Shown in pieces: positions 1-6,467 of a stretch of DNA of 17,981 bases. The stretch is from Candidatus Oleimmundimicrobium americanum (lineage in GTDB: Bacteria > Actinomycetota > Aquicultoria > UBA3085 > Oleimmundimicrobiaceae). The stretch lies in the NCBI GenBank assembly GCA_002366545.1, contig DFBH01000078.1:16768-34748 (forward strand), written 5' to 3'. The notes below the pieces were generated by a model, which saw nothing but the letters and a program-made list of their open reading frames with translations, ran no database searches and was not told the DNA's origin. The stretch's first letter is position 1. The number at the start of each line of letters is the position of its first letter. The position numbers were made by a program, and so were the translations under genes.

Positions 1-194
1 CAGACAGATTTTCGGGCGCTCACTTTGCTCGCCTGCCCACCTCTGGAGGGCTTTCCAGCCTTCACTCGTTTCATCGGGGCGGCCTCAGGTTTCGCTTTGT
101 CCGACCCACCGGAATTGGAAAAACCTTTAAAAAAACCAAAATTAATAAACGTTTTTTGTTTTCCTGATAGCTGGCTAAAGGCTGAACTCTTCTA

Positions 195-219
195 CTCCCC
201 CTTTTTTTTGACGGGGGAG
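195..219. repeat. C-rich/G-rich stem-loop, copy 1
   Basis: ctccccc (195-201) pairs with gggggag (213-219) around an 11-base T-rich loop. It is followed by gtgaaggtggtg twice in direct tandem (221-232 and 233-244). The same layout, stem then a G-rich tail, recurs after queH at 11934-11970, so this is a dispersed intergenic element rather than a terminator. No T-run follows the stem. Confidence 0.6.
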
Positions 220-393
220 GGTGAAGGTGGTGGTGAAGGTGGTGGGGTTTTGCCCTTAACATTTTAAATTTTTCTATATCGTTTTTATATTTTCATTTTT
301 ATTTCTTATTTTGAAACGGCTGGTTTAAAAGTTGCATTTGAGGGCTGAATTAAAAGGCTGCCCTTAACATTTTTATTTCTTAATTTGGAAGCG

Positions 394-414
394 GGCTAAT
401 GGCTGATGGCTGTT
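394..414 (+). repeat. Heptamer tandem repeat, ggctgat type
   Basis: Three adjacent seven-base units read ggctaat, ggctgat and ggctgtt. A sister run, gatagct-ggctaaa-ggctgaa, lies at 166-186. The units share the ggct core and vary at the last three positions. The array sits directly upstream of the putative yebC promoter. Confidence 0.5.
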
Positions 415-423
415 TTTTGGAAT

Positions 424-453
424 TTGGCTAATTTTAGAAACTTTTGCTAAGAT
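424..453 (+). promoter_or_regulatory. Candidate promoter of yebC
   Basis: A -35-like TTGGCT (424-429) and a -10-like TAAGAT (448-453) are separated by 18 bases. The -10 is preceded by TGC, giving an extended -10 (TGN) context. The yebC start lies 34 bases further on. Assigned by eye only. Confidence 0.4.
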
Positions 454-487
454 ATTTGTGGATTCAAATAAAAAGGGAGACGATTAT

Positions 488-1246
488 ATGTCGGGACATT
501 CAAAGTGGCACTCAATAAAACACAAAAAAGCGAAAGAAGATGTAAAGAAAGGCAAAATATTCAGCAAGTTATCCAGGTCTATAACTGTTGCGGCAAGAGA
601 AAGCGGAGGAAATGTTGATGGAAATGCAGCATTAACATTAGCTATTCAAAAAGCAAAAGATAGCAATATGCCTGTTGCCAACATCGAAAGGGCGATTAAA
701 AAAGGAACAGGCGAACTCGGTGGAGAGACTTATGAAAGCCTTGTTTATGAAGGGTATGGCCCTGCGGGTGTGGCTGTTATAGTTGAAATTATGACAGATA
801 ATCGCAATAGAACCGCTTCGGATATAAGAAATATTTTTTCGAAACACAACGGTAATCTTGGTACAACGGGTTGCGTTGCTTGGATGTTCGATAAAAAAGG
901 GGTAATTTTAGTTGGAAAAGATGGGAGTGTTGATGAGGACAGTTTGCTTTCCGTTGTGCTTGAAGCGGGGGCTGATGATATGAAGAGCGAGGATGATCAT
1001 TTTGAAATAATCACCGACCCGATTGATTTAAAAATAGTCAGCGATGCTTTAGAAAGTGCAAGTATTAAATTTTCTTCGGCCTCAATTACAATGTTGCCAA
1101 AGGATATGGTCAAGCTCAAAAAAAATGATGCAAAGAAAGTTTTAAAACTCATGGATGCTCTTGATGATCACGATGATGTGCAAGAAGTTTACTCAAATTT
1201 TGATATTCCTGATGAAATTATGGATGAAATTGCTGAAGAATCTTAA
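488..1246 (+). CDS. yebC: YebC/PmpR family (TACO1-like) protein
   Basis: A 252-residue protein of the YebC/PmpR (TACO1) family. It opens with the family hallmark MSGHSKWHSIKHKKAKED and continues with the conserved stretch of IERAIKKGTG and YEGYGPAGVA, which leads into the NRNRTASDIR region. The ATG at 488 is chosen over an upstream in-frame start at 458 because GGGAG (475-479) lies eight bases before it and the family begins with MSGHSKW. Family members have been described as DNA-binding regulators and, more recently, as ribosome-associated translation factors; the sequence does not decide between these. Being first in front of ruvCAB is a classic arrangement in many bacteria. Length and domain order are normal, with an acidic C-terminus (DEIMDEIAEES). 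Confidence 0.95.
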   Translation: MSGHSKWHSIKHKKAKEDVKKGKIFSKLSRSITVAARESGGNVDGNAALTLAIQKAKDSNMPVANIERAIKKGTGELGGETYESLVYEGYGPAGVAVIVEIMTDNRNRTASDIRNIFSKHNGNLGTTGCVAWMFDKKGVILVGKDGSVDEDSLLSVVLEAGADDMKSEDDHFEIITDPIDLKIVSDALESASIKFSSASITMLPKDMVKLKKNDAKKVLKLMDALDDHDDVQEVYSNFDIPDEIMDEIAEES

Positions 1247-1271
1247 AAATAAATTATTTTGTGCTCAAGTG

Positions 1272-1299
1272 TTGTTCCCAAAAAAAATTATGTTAAAAT
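1272..1299 (+). promoter_or_regulatory. Candidate promoter of ruvC
   Basis: TTGTTC (1272-1277) and TAAAAT (1294-1299) are spaced by 16 bases in the gap between yebC and ruvC. A LexA-like palindrome follows five bases after the -10, where it could block initiation. Confidence 0.35.
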
Positions 1300-1303
1300 T
1301 TAA

Positions 1304-1319
1304 TAAAACGTTTGTTCGA
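1304..1319. promoter_or_regulatory. Candidate LexA/SOS box before ruvC
   Basis: The 16 bases read TAAAAC-GTTT-GTTCGA. Compared with the LexA operator TCGAAC-N4-GTTCGA known from mycobacteria and the related Bacillus CGAAC-N4-GTTYG, the right half is perfect and the left half has two mismatches (10 of 12 positions match). It lies just downstream of a plausible -10 and about 50 bases before ruvC, a Holliday-junction repair gene that is SOS-controlled in several bacteria. Confidence 0.45.
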
Positions 1320-1367
1320 TAGAAGTATTGTAAACTGCATAATTTCAGAGTTTAATGAGGATGATTT

Positions 1368-1862
1368 GTGGTTATTTTAGGTATAGATCCAGGTATAGCT
1401 ATTACCGGTTTTGGAATTATAAGTTATGAAGGAAATAAGTTGAAGCCTATACACTATGGATGTATAAGAACTGCTGCTAATCTTCCTTTATCTTTTAGAC
1501 TCAAGAAGATATTTAATGAAATAGAAATTTTAATCAAAGATTATAACCCACAAGAAACAGCAATTGAGGAAATTTATTTTAATTCAAATGCAAAAACAGC
1601 CTTTGCTGTTGGCCAGGCTCGAGGGGTAGCGTTGCTTGCAATGGCTAAATCTAATTTGAATGCTTCAGGATATACTCCGCTTCAGGTAAAACAGGCTGTT
1701 GTAGGGTATGGTCGGGCTGATAAATTACAGGTTCAAAACATGGTGAAAGCTCTTTTATGTCTTACGAAGATACCTAAACCCGATGATGTTGCTGATGCTT
1801 TGGCAATAGCTATATGCCATGCACATTCAAGGAAGATGAATTTAGTCGGTAGTAGGGAGTGA
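1368..1862 (+). CDS. ruvC: Holliday junction resolvase RuvC
   Basis: A 164-residue endonuclease that makes paired nicks in Holliday junctions bound by RuvAB. The RNase H-like fold is recognisable from GIDPG with Asp7 near the N-terminus, AIEEIYF with Glu67/68, and PDDVADALAIAICHAH with Asp140 and Asp143, which together give the usual acidic tetrad. It starts at GTG 1368 with TGAGG (1356-1360) seven bases upstream; the protein begins MVILGIDPG as expected. Oddly, the last residues (LVGSRE) and the TGA stop are written by a seven-base tandem repeat that starts at 1844 and runs on past the gene, so the natural C-terminus has probably been replaced or trimmed by that repeat. The catalytic core is intact, so activity is likely. 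ruvA follows after 182 bases of repeat-rich DNA. Confidence 0.95.
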   Translation: MVILGIDPGIAITGFGIISYEGNKLKPIHYGCIRTAANLPLSFRLKKIFNEIEILIKDYNPQETAIEEIYFNSNAKTAFAVGQARGVALLAMAKSNLNASGYTPLQVKQAVVGYGRADKLQVQNMVKALLCLTKIPKPDDVADALAIAICHAHSRKMNLVGSRE

Positions 1863-1878
1863 GGAGTGGGTAGTTGAG
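1844..1878 (+). repeat. Heptamer tandem repeat, agtcggg type, overlapping end of ruvC
   Basis: Five consecutive seven-base units read agtcggt, agtaggg, agtgagg, agtgggt and agttgag. The first two and a half units encode the final residues and stop codon of ruvC; the rest is intergenic. The same unit family occurs at 11975-12002, 13049-13071, 13314-13348 and 13373-13397. The AT-rich sequence that follows (about 1895-1950) also has a loose seven-base rhythm. Confidence 0.65.
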
Positions 1879-1976
1879 GTGGATGATAAGTAGCTTAATG
1901 AAAAATGTGGAATGAAAAGTGAAAAACTAAAATTAAAAAATAAAAAGTTTTTAAGTACATTCTTAAGGGTTTCTCG

Positions 1977-2030
1977 TTTTAAATTTTTCTATATCGTTTT
2001 TCATTTTTATATTTTATTTCTTAATTAGGA
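1977..2030 (+). repeat. AT-rich repeat before ruvA (second copy of 262-313)
   Basis: The first 25 bases (1977-2001) are identical to 262-286, and the two copies stay similar but rearranged afterwards, sharing catttttat and tttatttctta segments. Both copies lie in the gap immediately upstream of a gene of the yebC-ruv cluster. Immediately after this copy come two heptamers, agctggg and agctaaa (2032-2045), which supply the GGGAG in front of the ruvA start and run into its ATG. Confidence 0.55.
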
Positions 2031-2044
2031 TAGCTGGGAGCTAA

Positions 2045-2638
2045 ATGATTGCATATCTTGAAGGAGAAATTAAAGAAAAAGTTGACGGTAAGATAATACT
2101 CGGTGTTCATGGAGTAGGTTTTGAAGTCTTTGTTTCAAACACCTCATTGAGTAAGTTGCCGGACAAAGGTAAGTCGGCGGCTCTGCATACTTATCTTCAC
2201 GTGCGTGAAGACACGCTGCAAATTTTTGGTTTTAGTTCACTTGAAGAAAAAGAGATGTTTTTAAATTTGCTTTCAGTGTCAAAGATTGGCCCTAAAGTTG
2301 CTTTATCCACGCTTTCTGCTCTTTCCGTAGATTCTTTAAGGAAAGCGATTGTTACCGGCGATGCGGATTTAATAATGGCTGTCCCGGGAATAGGTAAAAA
2401 AGGAGCTCAAAGATTAGTGTTAGAACTTAAAGATAAACTTAAATTACCTGATTTTTCTGAAGTAGGAGCTGATTCTGTTAATAGCTCTGCATATATTGAA
2501 GCAAGAGATGCTCTATTAAATCTCGGTTATTCGACGGTGGAAGCAACAAAGGCTTTGGATGGATATTCCGGAGGGCAAGGCAATTTTTCCGCCGAAGATA
2601 TGATAAAATTTGCTTTAAAGAGAATGGCAAAAATTTAA
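2045..2638 (+). CDS. ruvA: Holliday junction branch migration protein RuvA
   Basis: A 197-residue protein that binds four-way DNA junctions as a tetramer and loads the RuvB motor. It begins MIAYLEGEI, typical of the N-terminal OB-fold domain. Two helix-hairpin-helix motifs follow: VSKIGPKVALSTL around residues 78-90 and VPGIGKKGAQRL around 113-124. A flexible linker (about 133-150) leads into the C-terminal three-helix domain that contacts RuvB (ARDALLNLGY). Length matches the family. The nearest purine-rich stretch, GGGAG at 2036-2040, is only four bases from the ATG and belongs to the repeat before the gene, so translation initiation may be modest. ruvB follows closely and is probably co-transcribed. 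Confidence 0.96.
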   Translation: MIAYLEGEIKEKVDGKIILGVHGVGFEVFVSNTSLSKLPDKGKSAALHTYLHVREDTLQIFGFSSLEEKEMFLNLLSVSKIGPKVALSTLSALSVDSLRKAIVTGDADLIMAVPGIGKKGAQRLVLELKDKLKLPDFSEVGADSVNSSAYIEARDALLNLGYSTVEATKALDGYSGGQGNFSAEDMIKFALKRMAKI

Positions 2639-2685
2639 TTTATTACCGGTAAATGATGCGAGTTCTTTGCGTGGGGGCAATACTT

Positions 2686-3702
2686 ATGGAAGAGAGAGTT
2701 TTATCTGCAAAACTTACGTCCGAGGATATTGAATATGATAAAAGCTTAAGGCCAAAGAAATTGGTAGAATTTATCGGGCAAGCCAGAATCAAAGAACATC
2801 TTAATGTATATATTTTAGCGGCTAAAAATCGTAGCGAGTCACTTGATCATGTTCTTTTGTCCGGCCCTCCGGGTTTAGGAAAGACCACTCTTGCGGGAAT
2901 AATCGCCAACGAATTAGGTGTAGGCATAAAAGTTACTTCCGGGCCTGCCTTAGAAAGAGCAGGGGATTTGGCTGCTATTTTAACCAATTTGGAAGTTGGC
3001 GACGTCTTGTTTGTAGATGAAATTCATAGGTTGAGCAGAAACGTGGAAGAAGTTCTTTATCCGGCTATGGAGGATTTTGAATTAGATATAATTATAGGAA
3101 AGGGCCCCAGTGCCAGGTCGCTAAGGTTGGAGGTTCCTCGTTTTACCCTGGTTGGAGCGACTACCCGGACGGGTTTAATTACATCACCTTTAAGAGATCG
3201 TTTTGGGGCTGTTGCCAGGTTAGATTACTATACGGTGGAAGAACTTGAAGAAATTGTTAAACGTTCTGCTTCAATCTTGGAGGTTGGGGTAAACGCGGAA
3301 GGCGCGCATGAGATAGCGAGGCGCTCAAGAGGAACTCCAAGAGTTGCTAATCGATTGCTTAAAAGAGTAAGAGATTACGCTGAAGTTAAATGCGATGGGA
3401 TTGTTGATAAGAACGTGGCAATGGAGGCCCTTTCTTTTTTTGAGGTTGATGACAGAGGGTTGGACAAGCTGGATCAAAGAATTTTGACAACTTTGATTGA
3501 AAAATTTAAGGGCAAGCCGGTTGGATTAAATACACTTGCAACTTCTATTGGGGAAGAGTCTGGTACCATAGAAGATGTTTACGAGCCGTACCTTCTCCAA
3601 CTCGGTTTTTTGATGCGCACTCCTCGAGGTCGTATTGCAACAGAAAAAGCGTATGAACATCTTGGAATCGCATATGAAGACAACAACCTAACTCTTTTTT
3701 AA
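2686..3702 (+). CDS. ruvB: Holliday junction branch migration ATPase RuvB
   Basis: A 338-residue AAA+ motor that forms hexameric rings on RuvA-bound junctions. Numbered from the chosen ATG, Walker A GPPGLGKTT lies at 60-68, Walker B VDEIH at 110-114, the sensor region GATTR at 157-161 and the RDRFG arginine motif at 170-174. A C-terminal winged-helix domain ends with the typical LGFLMRTPRGR. An in-frame ATG at 2653 would add 11 residues not seen in the family; the ATG at 2686 is preferred because GGGGG (2672-2676 region) sits about eight bases before it and the protein then begins MEERVLSA. It ends eight bases before the next small gene. Confidence 0.96.
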   Translation: MEERVLSAKLTSEDIEYDKSLRPKKLVEFIGQARIKEHLNVYILAAKNRSESLDHVLLSGPPGLGKTTLAGIIANELGVGIKVTSGPALERAGDLAAILTNLEVGDVLFVDEIHRLSRNVEEVLYPAMEDFELDIIIGKGPSARSLRLEVPRFTLVGATTRTGLITSPLRDRFGAVARLDYYTVEELEEIVKRSASILEVGVNAEGAHEIARRSRGTPRVANRLLKRVRDYAEVKCDGIVDKNVAMEALSFFEVDDRGLDKLDQRILTTLIEKFKGKPVGLNTLATSIGEESGTIEDVYEPYLLQLGFLMRTPRGRIATEKAYEHLGIAYEDNNLTLF

Positions 3703-3710
3703 CGGGTAAA

Positions 3711-3959
3711 ATGGAAATATATGCTTATCAATGTGTAATTTCAAATGAAAAAAAGTACAAAATTCTTATTTGCCTGGAGAAAAAGACTCGTGGAAAAAGC
3801 GAATATCATTGTTGTCTAAAGATAAACAATGAGAAAATACCTTTTATATGTGATGATTCTAACGATATAAAACGGTACGGGAAAGCACTATGTAAAAAGT
3901 TTTTTAAGGGCCGGAATTTAACTTACACAAATGGTCATCCCTTTGATTGGGATTGGTGA
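3711..3959 (+). CDS. Small Cys-containing protein of unknown function
   Basis: An 82-residue basic protein that I do not recognise. It has six cysteines (residues 8, 21, 34, 35, 47 and 61, including a Cys-Cys pair) and alternating hydrophobic/polar stretches consistent with a beta-rich fold. It ends with an aromatic tail, HPFDWDW. No signal peptide or membrane segment is visible. It follows ruvB by eight bases with only a weak GGG five bases before its ATG, so it may be expressed by coupling to ruvB. Base use resembles its neighbours. A TTGACA promoter for the next gene lies after its stop, so it seems to close the ruv transcript. Confidence 0.55.
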   Translation: MEIYAYQCVISNEKKYKILICLEKKTRGKSEYHCCLKINNEKIPFICDDSNDIKRYGKALCKKFFKGRNLTYTNGHPFDWDW

Positions 3960-4009
3960 AAATCTCTCAATTTTCAGTTGCCGATAGTAGCCAGGTAAAG
4001 TTAGCAATA

Positions 4010-4044
4010 GGGAATTGACATACTATTCCCCCTTTATTTTAAAT
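4010..4044 (+). promoter_or_regulatory. Promoter with overlapping inverted repeat before the Usp-GpgS gene
   Basis: A perfect -35 hexamer TTGACA (4015-4020) is followed after 17-18 bases by an AT-rich TTTAAAT that could act as the -10. The arms GGGAAT (4010-4015) and ATTCCC (4025-4030) form an inverted repeat with nine bases between them that straddles the -35, the right geometry for a repressor site. A strong AAGGAGG (4053-4059) lies five bases before the ATG at 4065. Confidence 0.5.
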
Positions 4045-4064
4045 TTGTTGTGAAGGAGGTTTAA

Positions 4065-5918
4065 ATGCACAGAAAAGAAAATAGAATTTTGCTTCCGATG
4101 ACCAAAAAGACAATAAGCAAAGATACTATCAAAATTGCCTCATCCTTGATATCAAAAAAACAAGGCAAATTGGTTGTCTTTGGAGTTGTGGAGATACCCG
4201 AGGATATGTCCTTGAGCTATGGGGCGATTCCCGCGCGGAGGTTTAGAAAAATCATTCAGGATTTAGCAGAAACCGGAGAGTTTGGAAAAGCTGAAATGAA
4301 GACTTTGGTTGGCGTTTCTCACAAAATGCGGCGGGAGGTGGTCGATGCGGCTCAAAGAGAAAAGTGTAATTTGATTTTTCTTGAGTGGCACGAAAAATCT
4401 GTTGGTAGAAAAGGTTTTTTTGAGGAGAATCTCGAAGAAATTGCCTTGAAAACGATGAGTGACGTTGCGATTATAAAACCCGGAAAGAATGAGGAATTTA
4501 AAAAGGTGCTTGTTCTTTTAAGGGGAGGCCCGCACGCCAAATTAGGTCTCGGTCTCGCAGGGTCTATCGCTAACAAATTCGGTTCCTCCATAACGATTTT
4601 ACACATTTCAAGCACCGCTCCGAAGCAATCCCGAGAAGATGAAAAAAAATTAAAAGGTTATCTTAAGAAACATACTAATCTGGTCGAGAAGATTAATGTT
4701 GTTTCCAAATCTTCTCTCGATCCTGAGAAGACAATTTTGGATTTTGCAAAAGATTATGATGTGGTGGTAATGGGTGCTTCTACCACAGATAATAGGGCTC
4801 CGCTTTTGGGCCCTATTCCCAGAAAGATTACGAGCAAGCTGGATGCAACCGTGATTATCGCGCGGTCGGCATTACCTTCAGAAACTCCCATATTTGAATC
4901 TGAGAAAAAAGCTGTTATCGTACACCCGGTTAAAAAAGATATCTCAAATGTTGTTGATAGATGGTTTGCAGAAAATACATTTCATGCTGATGAGTTTTCA
5001 GACGTTGCCAGTTTGGTAAAATTAAAGAAAAAGCGGGGACTTACCGTAAGCTTGGGTTTACCGACTTTAAATGAAGGTGAAACCATCGGTAAGATACTTA
5101 AAACAATTAAAGATGAGCTTTATGATAAATATCCCCTTCTTGATGAAATTGTTTTGATAGATAGCAATTCAACCGACGGAACTCAAGAAATCGCTCGTAA
5201 TTTAGGAATCCCTGTTTATATCGATAATGAAATTTTGCCTTCTCAGGGTGCAAACAGAGGAAAGGGTGAAGCGCTCTGGAAAAGCCTTTATGCTTTAAGC
5301 GGAGATATCATCGTTTGGATAGATACGGATATCAAGAACGTTACTCCCAGTTTTGTATATGGTTTGGTTGGACCATTACTTAAATATCCGAGAGTAAAAT
5401 ATGTGAAAGGATTTTATCGTCGGCCTTTAAAGATAGGGGATACATTGCGTGAAACCGGTGGAGGAAGGGTAACCGAGCTTACTGCAAGGCCGCTTATAAA
5501 CCTCTTTTTTCCGGAGTTATCCGGACTGATTCAACCGCTTTCGGGCGAATATGCCGGAAGAAGGGAAGTGTTGGAGCAGGTCGGTTTTTATACGGGGTAC
5601 GGTGTTGAGATAGGCCTTTTGATAAATATTTTAGAGAAATTTGGCTTATCGATTTTTGGTCAGGTGGATTTAATTAAAAGGGTTCATAGAAATCAAAGTC
5701 TCTCGGCTTTGAGTAAGATGTCTTTTGCTATTATTCAAGTGGTCATCGAGTGGCTTGAGAAAAAGAACAAAGTATATCTGCTTCAGGAAATAAATAAGTC
5801 GATGAAGTTAATTCATCATGACCCCAAGAATTTTCACTTAGAGGTTAAAGAGATTGCGGATAAGATGAGACCTCCTATGATTGAAGTATCTGAATATGTT
5901 AAAAAGTTTAAAAAATAG
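4065..5918 (+). CDS. gpgS: Usp-Usp-glucosyl-3-phosphoglycerate synthase fusion
   Basis: A 617-residue cytosolic fusion. Residues about 5-140 and 145-265 look like two universal stress protein (Usp) domains; the second carries VVVMGAST and ends near DATVIIAR. After a linker, residues about 325-600 form a GT-A family glycosyltransferase like GpgS, which joins glucose from a nucleotide sugar to 3-phosphoglycerate. Marks of that family are LPTLNEGETI, IDSNSTDGT, GKGEALWKS, the metal-binding WIDTDI (Asp420 and Asp422), LSGEYAGRREVLE near 492, TGYGVEIGL and a late VHRNQSL with His541. Free-standing GpgS is about 300 residues, so the catalytic part is complete. A strong ribosome site and its own promoter suggest independent, possibly stress-linked, expression. 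A mannosyl relative (MpgS-like) is the main alternative. No phosphatase partner gene (gpgP) is in the window. Confidence 0.85.
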   Translation: MHRKENRILLPMTKKTISKDTIKIASSLISKKQGKLVVFGVVEIPEDMSLSYGAIPARRFRKIIQDLAETGEFGKAEMKTLVGVSHKMRREVVDAAQREKCNLIFLEWHEKSVGRKGFFEENLEEIALKTMSDVAIIKPGKNEEFKKVLVLLRGGPHAKLGLGLAGSIANKFGSSITILHISSTAPKQSREDEKKLKGYLKKHTNLVEKINVVSKSSLDPEKTILDFAKDYDVVVMGASTTDNRAPLLGPIPRKITSKLDATVIIARSALPSETPIFESEKKAVIVHPVKKDISNVVDRWFAENTFHADEFSDVASLVKLKKKRGLTVSLGLPTLNEGETIGKILKTIKDELYDKYPLLDEIVLIDSNSTDGTQEIARNLGIPVYIDNEILPSQGANRGKGEALWKSLYALSGDIIVWIDTDIKNVTPSFVYGLVGPLLKYPRVKYVKGFYRRPLKIGDTLRETGGGRVTELTARPLINLFFPELSGLIQPLSGEYAGRREVLEQVGFYTGYGVEIGLLINILEKFGLSIFGQVDLIKRVHRNQSLSALSKMSFAIIQVVIEWLEKKNKVYLLQEINKSMKLIHHDPKNFHLEVKEIADKMRPPMIEVSEYVKKFKK

Positions 5919-5981
5919 CTCCGGGTTTACCTCTTTAGGATTATAATAAAAATGTAAATGAGGTTAGTGGGAGGGATAAAA

Positions 5982-6467
5982 ATGGCTATTCGTCCTGATG
6001 TAAAACTTTATTTAAGTAAAGCTAAAGTATCTTACGAGCCGGTCTCTCACAGCAAAACATTCAGTTGTATCGATGAAGCAAAAGCTTTAAGAATTAATGC
6101 CGACGAGGTTGCAAAAAATCTAATAATAAAAGTCAAAGATAAATATACTTTTGCAGTTATTCCCGGTGGCAGGAAAATTAATTTAAGCAAATTGCGTCAT
6201 GTTATGGGCTCAAGTCATGCACGGTTTACAACGGAAGATGAAATGGCGACCGATTTTCCCGAGTATGAAGTGGGTGCGGTTCCACCGTTGGGCGATTTGT
6301 TTGAGGTGCCGGTTTATGTTGACAGTAAATTGCTTGATCATGAAATCATAATTTTTACGGCTGGGACACACACTGATTCTATCAAGATGAAATCCTCGGA
6401 CTTTGTCAATCTTGTAAATGCTGAAATGGCAGATTTAGTTGAGGAACCGGAGCAAAAGGCATTTTAG
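5982..6467 (+). CDS. YbaK/EbsC-family aminoacyl-tRNA deacylase-like protein
   Basis: A 161-residue single-domain protein of the YbaK/ProX editing family, whose members hydrolyse mischarged aminoacyl-tRNAs in trans. Visible marks are ADEVAKNLIIKVKDKY, the FAVIPGGRKINLSKL stretch, and the C-terminal GAVPPLG...FTAGTHTDSIKM block, with the small-residue-rich ligand pocket typical of the family. Which tRNA it edits cannot be read from sequence. The ATG at 5982 is chosen over 5958 because GGGAGGG (5969-5975) lies six bases upstream. A TATAAT at 5942-5947 may be a -10, but no good -35 precedes it. Its last 62 bases overlap, in convergent orientation, the end of the RNA cyclase gene. Confidence 0.85.
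   Translation: MAIRPDVKLYLSKAKVSYEPVSHSKTFSCIDEAKALRINADEVAKNLIIKVKDKYTFAVIPGGRKINLSKLRHVMGSSHARFTTEDEMATDFPEYEVGAVPPLGDLFEVPVYVDSKLLDHEIIIFTAGTHTDSIKMKSSDFVNLVNAEMADLVEEPEQKAF

Larger units (their letters stand above)
1..457. repeat. Repeat-rich non-coding leader before yebC
   Basis: No convincing gene lies here. The first 120 bases are clearly more GC-rich than the rest of the window and contain gcccacctctgg (35-46), a one-base variant of a 12-mer also present at 7526-7537 (opposite orientation) and 17821-17832. Next come two heptamer-like runs (166-186 and 394-414), a C-rich/G-rich stem-loop (195-219), a perfect 12-base tandem duplication (221-244), and an AT-rich block (262-313) whose first 25 bases recur before ruvA. 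The phrase gcccttaacattttt-like recurs at 252 and 360. The stretch reads as stacked dispersed repeats rather than decayed coding sequence, although a remnant in the first 120 bases cannot be excluded. Confidence 0.6.

Noticed and set aside
25..267. 80-residue plus-strand ORF at the window start
   Set aside because: Its product follows repeats (GEGEGGGEGGG from the duplicated 12-mer), has no ribosome site and resembles no protein.
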